Assembly (NCBI GenBank): GCA_937920515.1
Contig: CALEUG010000004.1
Coordinates: 62,001 to 126,000, forward strand
DNA: 64,000 bases
Reading direction: 5' to 3'
DNA from: an uncultured bacterium
GTDB taxonomy: Bacteria; Acidobacteriota; Aminicenantia; Aminicenantales; Saccharicenantaceae
The position numbers and the translations under genes are program-made. Numbering within the stretch: the stretch's first letter is position 1; every line of letters starts with the position of its first letter. Shown here one piece after another: positions 44,029 through 52,692 of this stretch. The notes beneath the pieces were generated by a model. That model did no database searches, had not been told where the DNA came from, and worked only from the letters and a program-made list of their open reading frames with translations.

Positions 44029-45716
44029 TTTCCAGACCTCTTTTGCCGGGAAATGCTTTCCAGTTCCTGCCTGGACAACAGCCTGGCCTGTCCGGAGCTT
44101 CTCTCCACCACCAGGACCCGGTCGGTGCAGGAAATGCAGGGGTCAATGGAGCCTACTATAATCGGGAAATCGGCCAGCTTGTTGTTCAACAGCATGGCGG
44201 GAACCGCCTGCAGGTTGGGGTAAGTCGGCGCCCTGACCCGCCATCGCCCGGGCCGGTTATCTTCGCCGGTCAGGACGTAATGCACGGCCTCGCCCCTGGG
44301 AGCTTCGACCAGCGACAGCCCCTGGCGGCCGGGCGGTATGGGGCCTTCCAGGTCAACCGATAGCGGTTCGTTTCTCGGAAGCCTTTCCAGCTTGTCCAGG
44401 CACTGGTTGATAATTCTTATGGCCTGGTAGACTTCCTTCAGCCTGACCACCAGCGTTCCCCAGACATCGCAGGAGTCGGCCACCGGCACCTCAAATTCCA
44501 CCTCATCGTAGGCTGCGTATGGATGATCCCGGCGGGCGTCAATGGACAATCCCCTGGCCCGGGCCACCGGCCCTACCAGATTCCACTTCACCGCTTCTTC
44601 CGGGGAAAGATATCCCACCCCCCTGGTCCTCTTATGGATGGTCCGGTCCTTGAGGATGGCTTTTTCCAGGGACAGCATTTCTCTTTCAACTTCCCTGAGA
44701 ACGACCCTGATGTCCTGCGACCTGTCCTGGTTTATATCACGGCGGACCCCGCCGATTATCACCATTCCGTAGGTCTTACGGTTCCCGGTCAGCCTCTCCG
44801 CCAACCACATTATTTTTTCCCGGATTCTCCAGGCCTGCATGAAGACCGTATCGAAGCCAATCAGGTGCCCGGCCACCCCTATCCACAGCAGGTGAGAGTG
44901 GAGCCTTTCCAGTTCCAGGGCTACCATCCGGATAAACTCGGCCCGCCTGGAAATCCTTATCCCGGCAGCCGCTTCCACCGCCTGGGCGTAGTTGACCGAA
45001 TGCACCGAGCCGCAGATGCCGCAGATTCTCTCAGCCACAAAGGGAATGTCGTTATAGGTCAGCTCGGTCTGGGCCAGTTTCTCGATTCCCCGGTGGGTCA
45101 TAAAACCTCGATACTCACAACCCTTGATATCCTCTCCATCAACGTATACCGAAAAATGGGCCGGCTCATGCAGGCTGGCGTGAAAGGGACCGAAGGGAAC
45201 TATGGATGTGCCCGGCGGGGCTTCTTCCAGCCGGAAGGCTACCTCTTCAGCCGCCGGCGGCATCAGGTCGTGAGGAACCTCCTGGCGCAAGGGATATATC
45301 CCCGTCGGCCAGTCATCGGATAGCACCAGGCGTTTGGAGTTGGGATTGTTCCTGAACTTTAACCCGAGGAGGTCCTGGTATTCCCTCTCCGACCAGCCGG
45401 CTCCAGGAATAAACGGCGTTAATGAATCGAATTCCGGGTCGTCTCCAGGAGCAAAAGTCCTGATGGCAACCAGGAGAGAATCTTTATCAAAGGCGAATGT
45501 ATGCACCAGGGCAAATCCCGGGCCGCTCTTTCTGGCGTCATAGCCAACTCCCACCTGGTAGCGGGCACCCCGGTTCATCAGGCCGGCCGCGGCTGTAACC
45601 AGCGCCTCCCTTTTCAGGTCGACAAAAATACGACCCGGGGCGGTGGCCTCCGCAGAAATGAGATTACCGCCGAGTTCTTTTCTTAACCAGAGAACGAGTT
45701 CCTCTGCCCGGCTCAT
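44025..45716 (-). CDS. Group-4 [NiFe] hydrogenase large subunit, NuoCD-type fusion (HycE-like)
   Basis: 563-aa subunit with the NiFe active site. A NuoC-like N-terminal part (about 1-150) is fused to the NuoD-like catalytic domain. All four Ni-ligand cysteines are present: RICGICGSVH (C232, C235) near the front and SIDPCISCTDR (C527, C530) near the end. About 30 residues follow R533, which should be the C-terminal extension cut by the maturation protease encoded nearby. True hydrogenase rather than complex I, since NuoD lacks these Cys. Confidence 0.93.
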   Translation of the reverse strand: MSRAEELVLWLRKELGGNLISAEATAPGRIFVDLKREALVTAAAGLMNRGARYQVGVGYDARKSGPGFALVHTFAFDKDSLLVAIRTFAPGDDPEFDSLTPFIPGAGWSEREYQDLLGLKFRNNPNSKRLVLSDDWPTGIYPLRQEVPHDLMPPAAEEVAFRLEEAPPGTSIVPFGPFHASLHEPAHFSVYVDGEDIKGCEYRGFMTHRGIEKLAQTELTYNDIPFVAERICGICGSVHSVNYAQAVEAAAGIRISRRAEFIRMVALELERLHSHLLWIGVAGHLIGFDTVFMQAWRIREKIMWLAERLTGNRKTYGMVIIGGVRRDINQDRSQDIRVVLREVEREMLSLEKAILKDRTIHKRTRGVGYLSPEEAVKWNLVGPVARARGLSIDARRDHPYAAYDEVEFEVPVADSCDVWGTLVVRLKEVYQAIRIINQCLDKLERLPRNEPLSVDLEGPIPPGRQGLSLVEAPRGEAVHYVLTGEDNRPGRWRVRAPTYPNLQAVPAMLLNNKLADFPIIVGSIDPCISCTDRVLVVERSSGQARLLSRQELESISRQKRSGK

Positions 45717-47608
45717 AAGCTCACCCCTTTTCCCTCGCCTGGAACAGAACCAGCCAATTCTTCATCATCAACCACCATGTTTTTATTGGCACCAGTCCAC
45801 CGGAAAAATTTTTTCAGGTCGGAAAACATGTTGCGGTCGGCATAAACGTTATTTTCATTAAGGTCCTGGTAGCCGCACAGCCAGACCGGAACTCTGACTT
45901 CCTTAGCTCCGGCCGACTGCCTCAGCCATCGGGCCAGGAGAGTCAGAACCAGGAGCAGAACCAGCATGGCCAGCGGGGCGGCCGCGGCCAGCAAAGCCGG
46001 ACCTTCCAGAATCTGGATGCCAGTCAGGTTCGTTCCCGGAATTTCGGCCGATGAGCCGGCCAAAAGAAAACCGTCGGTGGTCACAAGACTGCGGCCGATG
46101 AGCCGGAGGTAGAGCCCTGGCAGGAAAGCCTGGCTCAGGCAGAAAGCTACCAGGAAAAATTCCGGCACCAGAAGAGAAGCCGGCACTTCCTTGACATCTT
46201 TTTTCAATTTCCAGCTGGCCCCGGCCGAGGTGAAAGCCAGGCCGAAAAACTTGACATAGCAGGCTAAGGTAAAAGCAGCCGTAAACAGGGCTACTATCCC
46301 GGCCAGGGTTAATAGCAGGCTATCCTTACCGGCCAGGAAATTACCGGCAATCATCAACCACTTGCTGACAAAACCGCTGGAGGCCGGCATGCCGGCGATG
46401 GAATACGAAGCCAGGGCTGCCAGAATTCCGGTTAGAGGCATTACCGGGAGGAGCCCACCCAGGCGGTTCAGGTCCCGGGTTCCCGTGGCGTAGAGCAAAC
46501 TCCCGCCGGTCAGGAAAAGAAGGCCCTTAAAAATTCCGTGGTTAAGGCTGTGGTAAACGGCACCGGTGAAGATAACCCCGGCCAGGGAAATGGCCAGGGG
46601 AGAACCGGAATTCCAGGCCAGCAGGCTGCTGCCCAGGGCAAACACGATGTAGCCCACCTGGCCTATAGAGCTATAAGCCAGGAGCCTGAGATAATCGCTC
46701 TGCTTGATGGCCTGCACCGTTCCGATAAAAAGGGTCAGGGTTCCTGCTGCAACCAGCACCTGCCCCCACAGGCCGGGGTCGAAGCCGTCCCCGGCTCCCC
46801 GGGCCACAAAGAAAAAGATTCGTATCAGCCCGAAGACTCCGGTTTTTTCCAGAATGCCGGCCAGCAGGGCTGAAACTGGCGGAGAGGCCGTCGAATAGGC
46901 CCCCGGTATCCAGAGCTGTCCGAGCGGAAAGAGGCCCGTCTTGAGCCCGAAGCCCAGGAGAAGAAGTCCGAAGAACACGGCGGCGGCTGCTGGCCCCGAG
47001 CCGGACAATTTTTCCCCGACAGTGGCCAGAGAATCGCCAAAACGATAACCGTCGGCCAGGAAAGCGGCGCCGGTTATCAGCAACCAGGCTGATTCCATGA
47101 AGGCCAGGTAGACCAGGGCCGGCCTGGTTGAAACCGCTGCCGGCCTGCCCCACCTGACCAGAAGATACGAGGAAACCGCCATCAGTTGCCAGGCCAGGGC
47201 AAAACCCGGGCCCAGGTCGTCAACGGTCAGCAGGCCAACCAGGCCCGCGACGAAAACGGGCAGGGCCAGGTAAACTTTCTGCAGTGTTTCAGCTTCGGTT
47301 TTTTCGTAATAACCATAGGCAAACAGGGTGGCGCTTAGTACCAGCACCGAAAGGAGGATCAGAAAAAGGGCCGAGAGTCCGTCGAGCAAGACCGGGATAT
47401 GAAGACCGGCGATTTTTATCTCCAGTTCAACCGGATGGCCACCGCCCAGAACCATGACTCCCTGCCAGGCCAGGAAAAAACAGCTCAAGGAGATTAAGAT
47501 GGTTCCGGCCAGGCGGACCGGCCTGGCTTTTTTCCCCAGAAATATGGTCACCAGAAAAGAAAGCAGCAGGCTTAAAAGGCCAGGCCAGAAACCATCATTT
47601 CCGGTCAT
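45713..47608 (-). CDS. Hydrogenase proton-channel subunit (HyfB/HycC, NuoL/M-like)
   Basis: 631-aa antiporter-like membrane subunit with about 16 helices. The conserved core includes GLFPLGQLWIPGAYSTASPP and VSALLAGILEKTGVFGLIRI, a discontinuous helix region with the key Lys/Glu, and a C-terminal tail VPVWLCGYQDLNENNVYADR. Couples electron flow to ion pumping. Overlaps the protease stop and the large-subunit start. Only one NuoL/M/N-type subunit is present, as in Hyc and unlike Hyf or complex I. Confidence 0.9.
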   Translation of the reverse strand: MTGNDGFWPGLLSLLLSFLVTIFLGKKARPVRLAGTILISLSCFFLAWQGVMVLGGGHPVELEIKIAGLHIPVLLDGLSALFLILLSVLVLSATLFAYGYYEKTEAETLQKVYLALPVFVAGLVGLLTVDDLGPGFALAWQLMAVSSYLLVRWGRPAAVSTRPALVYLAFMESAWLLITGAAFLADGYRFGDSLATVGEKLSGSGPAAAAVFFGLLLLGFGLKTGLFPLGQLWIPGAYSTASPPVSALLAGILEKTGVFGLIRIFFFVARGAGDGFDPGLWGQVLVAAGTLTLFIGTVQAIKQSDYLRLLAYSSIGQVGYIVFALGSSLLAWNSGSPLAISLAGVIFTGAVYHSLNHGIFKGLLFLTGGSLLYATGTRDLNRLGGLLPVMPLTGILAALASYSIAGMPASSGFVSKWLMIAGNFLAGKDSLLLTLAGIVALFTAAFTLACYVKFFGLAFTSAGASWKLKKDVKEVPASLLVPEFFLVAFCLSQAFLPGLYLRLIGRSLVTTDGFLLAGSSAEIPGTNLTGIQILEGPALLAAAAPLAMLVLLLVLTLLARWLRQSAGAKEVRVPVWLCGYQDLNENNVYADRNMFSDLKKFFRWTGANKNMVVDDEELAGSVPGEGKGVSL

Positions 47609-48143
47609 ACGCTTTTCTCCTTTTTTTCTTTTTGCTCTTCCTGGCTGGCCTCAGCTCATTCGCTTCGTCCCTTATGAGTGTTTCCGCCAGAGAAAGGAGT
47701 TCAGTCGCCGCCCGCCTGACCACAGGCGACAGACCCCGGCCGAACTCCATGGACTCCGGCACCACTCCAAGCAAATAGACATTTTTTCCTGTCTCTTCAA
47801 TAACCCTGGCCGTCAGATGCAGCGAGAGCTTGTGAGTGGAAGCTATCTGGCCCACTTCTTCCAGTGCCGCCAGGGGCCCCAGAACCACCGTCCCCGGCGG
47901 AGCTTCCAGAATAACAGCATCGACGAAAACCACGCAGCTGACATCCATCCTGGAGATGGGGAAGGCGTAGTTTTCCGGTACATCCTCAACCGTCATCAGG
48001 TTTTCTTCCGGGAGGAGGGCCTTTTCTCTAAGCCTCTCTATAAAGAAAGGGCCGAAACCGTCGTCGCCGCGCAGATTATTGCCGATGCCGACCAGACAGG
48101 TCTTTCCGGTCAGAATTTTCCGCAACAGCTCCATATGTTCCAT
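47595..48143 (-). CDS. Hydrogenase maturation endopeptidase (HycI-like)
   Basis: 182-aa protease that removes the C-terminal extension of the NiFe large subunit after nickel insertion. The Ni-sensing residues are at GIGNNLRGDDGFG (D27/D28), FVDAVILEA (D75) and ASTHKLSLH (H104), matching the Asp/Asp/His set of HycI. I use ATG 48143 because GGAGAG lies upstream; the track start is a TTG inside the gamma gene. Its presence supports an active NiFe centre in the neighbouring large subunit. Confidence 0.88.
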   Translation of the reverse strand: MEHMELLRKILTGKTCLVGIGNNLRGDDGFGPFFIERLREKALLPEENLMTVEDVPENYAFPISRMDVSCVVFVDAVILEAPPGTVVLGPLAALEEVGQIASTHKLSLHLTARVIEETGKNVYLLGVVPESMEFGRGLSPVVRRAATELLSLAETLIRDEANELRPARKSKKKKRRKAYDRK

Positions 48144-48144
48144 C

Positions 48145-48993
48145 TTAAATCTGCTCTCCAAGGGTTCTTATCTGCTTGTAGGTATAAACCGGGCCGTCGA
48201 CACAGACCAGGGTCCGGCCGATGGCACAGTGCTGGCATTTTCCGAGGCCGCACTTCATGTGCCTTTCCAGGGTGGAATAGATGTTCTGCTCTTTTATTCC
48301 TTTCAGCTTCAACTCCCTGATAACGGCGTTGAACATCACCGGAGGACCGCAGACAAAAGCCACGGTGTTCTCGGCCGGCAGGCTGAGCCCGGCCACCAGC
48401 TGGTTGACAAAACCAACCTGGCCGTTCCAGCCTGGCTCCGGCCGGTCGATGGTAAAGTAGGTCTCAAAATCCCGGGTGGCCTGCCACTCCCGGATGGAAT
48501 CCTTGTACATCAGGTCCCTGGACGTCCTGGCACCATAGACCAGGATCAATCGGCCAAAATCCGACCGATGCTGAAGGACGTGGATGATGGAGGACCGAAG
48601 CGGAATCAAACCGATTCCCCCGGCCACGTAAACGAGATTCTTGCCCTTGATCTCTTCAAAAGGGAAGCCGTTGCCGAACGGCCCCCGTATGCCGATCCTG
48701 TCTCCCGGCTGGAGCTCGTGCAGGGCCGAGGTTACCCTGCCCACTTTCCTGACCGAGATATGCTTCCGGTCATTCTCGGGGCTGAAGGGTAAAGAAACGG
48801 CAAACTCCCCGGCCCCGAAGACCGTGCACATGATGAACTGGCCGGACCGGATTTTGAAGGCCTGTTCTATTTCTGGCCGGTCAAAGGTGAAATAAAAGGT
48901 CCTGACCTCAGCAATTTCCTCGCGGATGTCGGTCACGGTGGCCACTTCCGGCACGGTTATGATCGGAACCAGCTTTTTCTCCATGTCCCTCAT
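48145..48993 (-). CDS. Sulfhydrogenase-type gamma subunit, FAD/NAD(P)-binding reductase
   Basis: 282-aa ferredoxin-NADP reductase-fold protein. An FAD domain (about 15-110) with FAVSLPFSPEN, an NAD(P) domain with VYVAGGIGLIPLRS, and a C-terminal [2Fe-2S] motif CGLGKCQHCAIGRTLVC (about residue 245-262). Family relatives are the gamma subunits of cytoplasmic sulfhydrogenase and AsrB. It would move electrons between NAD(P)H and the iron-sulfur beta subunit. Overlaps the beta stop by 4 bases. Confidence 0.9.
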   Translation of the reverse strand: MRDMEKKLVPIITVPEVATVTDIREEIAEVRTFYFTFDRPEIEQAFKIRSGQFIMCTVFGAGEFAVSLPFSPENDRKHISVRKVGRVTSALHELQPGDRIGIRGPFGNGFPFEEIKGKNLVYVAGGIGLIPLRSSIIHVLQHRSDFGRLILVYGARTSRDLMYKDSIREWQATRDFETYFTIDRPEPGWNGQVGFVNQLVAGLSLPAENTVAFVCGPPVMFNAVIRELKLKGIKEQNIYSTLERHMKCGLGKCQHCAIGRTLVCVDGPVYTYKQIRTLGEQI

Positions 48994-50048
48994 TCTCCGG
49001 TTATTTCTCTCCGGATATAGGTCACCACGTTGGGCAAACCGATATCTCCAGGGCAGACCCGGGCACAGCGACCGCAGCCAACGCAGCCCGGACGCAGGTA
49101 CTTCTTGGACTGGGAATAAGACAGCTTGCAGAAAAACCTCTTGTTGCGCCGGTCTTCCACCGGTTTCCTGGGGTTATGGTCACCGGCCATTTTGGTGTAG
49201 CCTTCAAACGAGCAGGAATCCCAGGTGCGGACCCGGTCGGTCGCTCCCCCCATCCGGTTGACATCCTCCACGTTGAAACAGGAACAGGTGGGACAGACAA
49301 AAGAACAGGCGCCGCATTCAAAGCACTGGTTGCCGATGTATTCCCAGACTTCCGGTTTGATAAAACCGGTGGTCAGGCGGTTGGTGGCCCGGGATATCCA
49401 GGCCTTATTTTCCAGGGCAAAGTTATCAAAGGAAGAAACTGATTCATCGATAATCTTTTTCCGGCGGGCCATTGCTTCTGGTCCGGCTTCCTGCAGACCG
49501 ATTTCCTCCACCAGCCTCTGCCCCTTCCTGGAACCGACCAGCACCAGGTAACCCTGCCCGGTAAAGGTCAGGTCCAGGTCAAACCCTTCCCTGGCTGCCG
49601 GTCCGCTATCGGTGCAAACGCAAAAACACTGGGGAAAGGGCCGGACGCAGGTGTTGGATATCAGGAATAACTTCTGGCGGTGCTCCAGATAAACTTCATC
49701 CACGAACTCCTGCCCGAGAAAAAACCGGTCAAGGCAGAGAATCCCGGTAAGGTCGCAGGCCCGCAGGCCGATTAAAGCTTTGGGCTGGAGTTTATCGATT
49801 TTCTCTATGGTCACCTTTCGTGATTGTCTTTCATACAGGTATTTGATTATCTCTTCATACTGGGGGAACAGAACGTATTTCGGGGGATTGTAGGGAATGG
49901 CCGCCTGCAGGTCGAGCCGGGACAGGAGATTCAGCCGGTCAAAAATCACTTCGCCCGAGACTTCATCCCGCCGCGGTCCGTAGACTGCATAGTCTTCAGC
50001 CAGCCTGTCTACCAGCAAACTCACCTTATCCCCGGACAGCCAGTACAT
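48990..50048 (-). CDS. Sulfhydrogenase-type beta subunit, iron-sulfur protein
   Basis: 352-aa iron-sulfur protein of the HydB/AsrA family. Two ferredoxin motifs, CFECGACSFVCPTCSC (about 240-255) and CVGCGRCARVCPGDIG (about 320-336), and the N-terminal signature LIGLRACDLTGILCLDRFF. Electron bridge between the gamma flavoprotein and other subunits. In known systems its partners are group-3 NiFe hydrogenase subunits; here a group-4 hydrogenase and a Mo-oxidoreductase-like protein lie beside it instead. 3 bases after the latter. Confidence 0.9.
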   Translation of the reverse strand: MYWLSGDKVSLLVDRLAEDYAVYGPRRDEVSGEVIFDRLNLLSRLDLQAAIPYNPPKYVLFPQYEEIIKYLYERQSRKVTIEKIDKLQPKALIGLRACDLTGILCLDRFFLGQEFVDEVYLEHRQKLFLISNTCVRPFPQCFCVCTDSGPAAREGFDLDLTFTGQGYLVLVGSRKGQRLVEEIGLQEAGPEAMARRKKIIDESVSSFDNFALENKAWISRATNRLTTGFIKPEVWEYIGNQCFECGACSFVCPTCSCFNVEDVNRMGGATDRVRTWDSCSFEGYTKMAGDHNPRKPVEDRRNKRFFCKLSYSQSKKYLRPGCVGCGRCARVCPGDIGLPNVVTYIRREITGE

Positions 50049-50051
50049 AAC

Positions 50052-52070
50052 TTACTCCACTTTTTCCAGCCGGACGGGCAGGAAAAATTCTTCGTTCTTT
50101 TCCAGGTCGGAGGCCTGGTGGTGCAGAAAACCGGAAATCATCTCTTCTATAAAATAAGGAATATAAAGCATGCCTGGCAGGATGTCGGGCGAAATGCGGG
50201 CGGCCAGTTTGATTTCAGCGGCTTCCGAAATTATCCTCACCGGCTGTTTTTCTCGCAGACCGAGGGCCCGGGCATCTTCCTCTGATATTTCCACAAAGCC
50301 TTTCGGATAAAGCAGCAGGAGCGCATTGTATTCCCTTTTCGGAATAAAGGTCCTTTTCATAACTGAGTTCTGATGCCAGAAATAATTGCTCCGGCCCACC
50401 ACCAGCTTGAAGGGAAAGCGGCCTTCATTTACGGAAGATATGTTCTGGAAGCGGTCCGGGCTCCGGTCAAATACGAACCTGAACCTGCACCCCGCCTCTT
50501 CTGCCAGGAGATATTCCGTGCCACTAAGGTGTAGGTCGTCGACCGGCCATTTTATACCCGGGCTGGCCCGTAATTTTTCATAGCTGAGGCCAGAATACTG
50601 GGGAACGACCCGGCTTATTTCAGCCATGATGTCTTCGGCAGACTTATAAGGCCAGGGCTGTCCCAGGGCGCCAGCCAGCCGGCTCAAGGTTTCCCAGAGG
50701 GGCCTGATTCCAGCAGGCGGCTCAACTTTTTTCTGGCTTAATTGCACCCGCCTCTCTGAATTGGTGTAAGTCCCGTCTTCCTCAACATAACTGAGCCGGG
50801 GAAAGACCACGCTGGCCAGGCCGGCAAAAGCGTTCTGGTAGGCTCCAAAGTAAACCACAAAATCAAGCTCCTTTATCCGGTTGATATGGCGGATGATTTC
50901 CTCATCGTGATCTACAACCAGCAGGGCCCGGAGCGACTGGTTCTCCAGCAGGCAGGAACCGGCGCTTTGACCGGGAGTGCGGTCCAGGCTGACCTGCCAG
51001 AGTTCTTCCAGCCTTTTCCAGCTAATCTCTTTATCTGCTGGAAAATAGCCGGGCAGGAAAGCGGGAGACACCCCCATGTCCAGGCTTCCCAGCAGGTTGC
51101 TGATGCCGGTAACCGGGCACAGCCCGCCGGCGGGGCGGCCGGGCTTGCCGGCCAGAAGGAACAGGTTCAAGAGAGCTGACATCGAGCGCCGGTCGAGGCT
51201 CTGGATGCCCACCGGATAAAAAACGTAAGCCGACTCAGATTCATAAAATTTTCGGGCCAGCAAAATTATTTCCTGTTCCTCGACTCCGGTCAATTCTGAG
51301 ACCTGCTTGAGGTGCAGGGAATCCAGGTATTCAAGATACTGCCGGGCATTTTCAATTTTATCATCGAGATAATCGGCCTTGACCAGCCCTTCGGTTTGCA
51401 GGGCCCTGGCCAGGGCTTCAAGCAACAGCCATATGGTCCCCGGGTTCGGCCTGAGGTGCTTCTGACTGAGCCTGGCCATCTGGGTTTTTCGCGGAGAAAT
51501 TGTAGCCAGAAAGGCCCCCGAGCGACGGGCAAAGTGGATCTCACTGGCGATTATGGGGTTCTGTTTTGTCAGGTCGCCCCCCACCACCATAATAAATTCA
51601 GCCTGCCTTAATTCCGACAGGGAGCCGGTCATGGCCGGGAAGCCGCAGCCCTCTAAAAGTATCCTGGCGCTTTCCTCCAGCCCGGCGTCCGAGGTCAGGC
51701 TGAGGTTATTGCTTTTCATCACCGCCCGGGCAAACTTTCCGAACAGATAATTTTCCTCGTTGGAAGCCCGGGGAGAGCCCAGGCAGGCCACCTCGCGCCC
51801 GCGAAAATTTTTCAGACGACTGGCTGTAAACTCTATCGCTTCCTCGTAAGAAACCGGCCGGAAGCTGTCGCCTTCTTTAATCATGGGGCGGGTTATTCTT
51901 TCCTCGGTCTGCAGGAGTTCATGAATATGCCAGCCGCGGACACACAACCGGCCGCGACTCAGCGGATGACCGGGCAGGGGATAAACCCCGCGGACCCGAT
52001 TGTTTTCTACCTGAAGCAGGTGCCCGCAACCGGTGCCACAGAAGTTGCAGATACCGCGATAATAAGACAC
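50052..52070 (-). CDS. Formate-dehydrogenase-like molybdopterin oxidoreductase subunit, active site lost
   Basis: 672-aa protein of the FdhF/NuoG family. The N-terminal [4Fe-4S] cysteines are kept (C8, C11, C15, C43). Alignment by eye to E. coli FdhF from the shared FARAV..NN to the shared AM needs no gaps (23 residues in each). Gly130 falls at the Sec140 position and Leu131 at His141. Thr321 falls at Arg333 in the GISNLLGSLDMG segment. So the catalytic Sec/Cys, His and Arg are all missing, and no in-frame TGA exists. Expected to carry electrons or bind a cofactor structurally, as NuoG does, and not to oxidise formate. First of the large tight hydrogenase genes. Confidence 0.85.
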   Translation of the reverse strand: MSYYRGICNFCGTGCGHLLQVENNRVRGVYPLPGHPLSRGRLCVRGWHIHELLQTEERITRPMIKEGDSFRPVSYEEAIEFTASRLKNFRGREVACLGSPRASNEENYLFGKFARAVMKSNNLSLTSDAGLEESARILLEGCGFPAMTGSLSELRQAEFIMVVGGDLTKQNPIIASEIHFARRSGAFLATISPRKTQMARLSQKHLRPNPGTIWLLLEALARALQTEGLVKADYLDDKIENARQYLEYLDSLHLKQVSELTGVEEQEIILLARKFYESESAYVFYPVGIQSLDRRSMSALLNLFLLAGKPGRPAGGLCPVTGISNLLGSLDMGVSPAFLPGYFPADKEISWKRLEELWQVSLDRTPGQSAGSCLLENQSLRALLVVDHDEEIIRHINRIKELDFVVYFGAYQNAFAGLASVVFPRLSYVEEDGTYTNSERRVQLSQKKVEPPAGIRPLWETLSRLAGALGQPWPYKSAEDIMAEISRVVPQYSGLSYEKLRASPGIKWPVDDLHLSGTEYLLAEEAGCRFRFVFDRSPDRFQNISSVNEGRFPFKLVVGRSNYFWHQNSVMKRTFIPKREYNALLLLYPKGFVEISEEDARALGLREKQPVRIISEAAEIKLAARISPDILPGMLYIPYFIEEMISGFLHHQASDLEKNEEFFLPVRLEKVE

Positions 52071-52152
52071 TTCTCTCTCCTCAAGCAGCCGGGCCTGGAG
52101 AAACTCAGTCTGTATTTCTCTTGCCTTTTAGATGGCAAAATAACAGAAAAAT

Positions 52153-52662
52153 TCATTCTTGTAAACTCTGCCCCGTTCTTTCGAACAAAACCTTCAACAG
52201 ATAACAGACATTAAGCAGGGTGGACAGACCTCCCAGGAATCTTTCTTTTATCATGCCTTTTGGCAACTCATCTACGATTATCTTCAGCCCGTTCAGGGCA
52301 GCCTGGAGCTGATTGAAACCGGCGGCCAGTTCCGGCCCCCGGCCCGATTCAGACAGGCCAGCTATCAGACCGGCAATACTTTCGGGATGGTCAAAAGCCT
52401 GGCGAAAAAAAGGCTTCAGCTCTCCTTTTACTCCGGCCAGGGACTTCTCCAGCAGACAGAAGCGGGTCAGCTGATACCCAAGCCTGACCTCTTCCAGATT
52501 CCTCTGGACAAACTTTTCTGGATACCTTTCAAAATAAGCCTGCCCCAGGGCTTCCATGTCTTCCCGGTTAAAACGGAAGCCTCCTTCGAGCCGGCTGACC
52601 TCAAGAAAAAAATCCCTGAGGTCAGGCATAAGGCGGAAGATTTCGGCCAGGGACTTGTCCAT
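52153..52662 (-). CDS. Hydrogenase-associated protein of unknown family
   Basis: 169-aa soluble, mainly helical protein I do not recognise. It has no cysteine cluster or membrane span; notable segments are MPDLRDFFLEVSRLEGGF, EKFVQRNLEEVRLGYQLTRF and the end LGGLSTLLNVCYLLKVLF. It lies 82 bases before the Mo-oxidoreductase-like gene and 30 bases after the REC gene, so it is within the hydrogenase transcript. Could be an assembly chaperone or a signalling adapter; this is guesswork from context. Confidence 0.7.
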   Translation of the reverse strand: MDKSLAEIFRLMPDLRDFFLEVSRLEGGFRFNREDMEALGQAYFERYPEKFVQRNLEEVRLGYQLTRFCLLEKSLAGVKGELKPFFRQAFDHPESIAGLIAGLSESGRGPELAAGFNQLQAALNGLKIIVDELPKGMIKERFLGGLSTLLNVCYLLKVLFERTGQSLQE

Positions 52663-52692
52663 CCAGAGAACTTTCAGAGAAAATTTCCGGTC

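Noticed and set aside
50052-52070. Selenocysteine in the Fdh-like protein
   Set aside because: The aligned position is an ordinary Gly codon and the ORF has no in-frame TGA.
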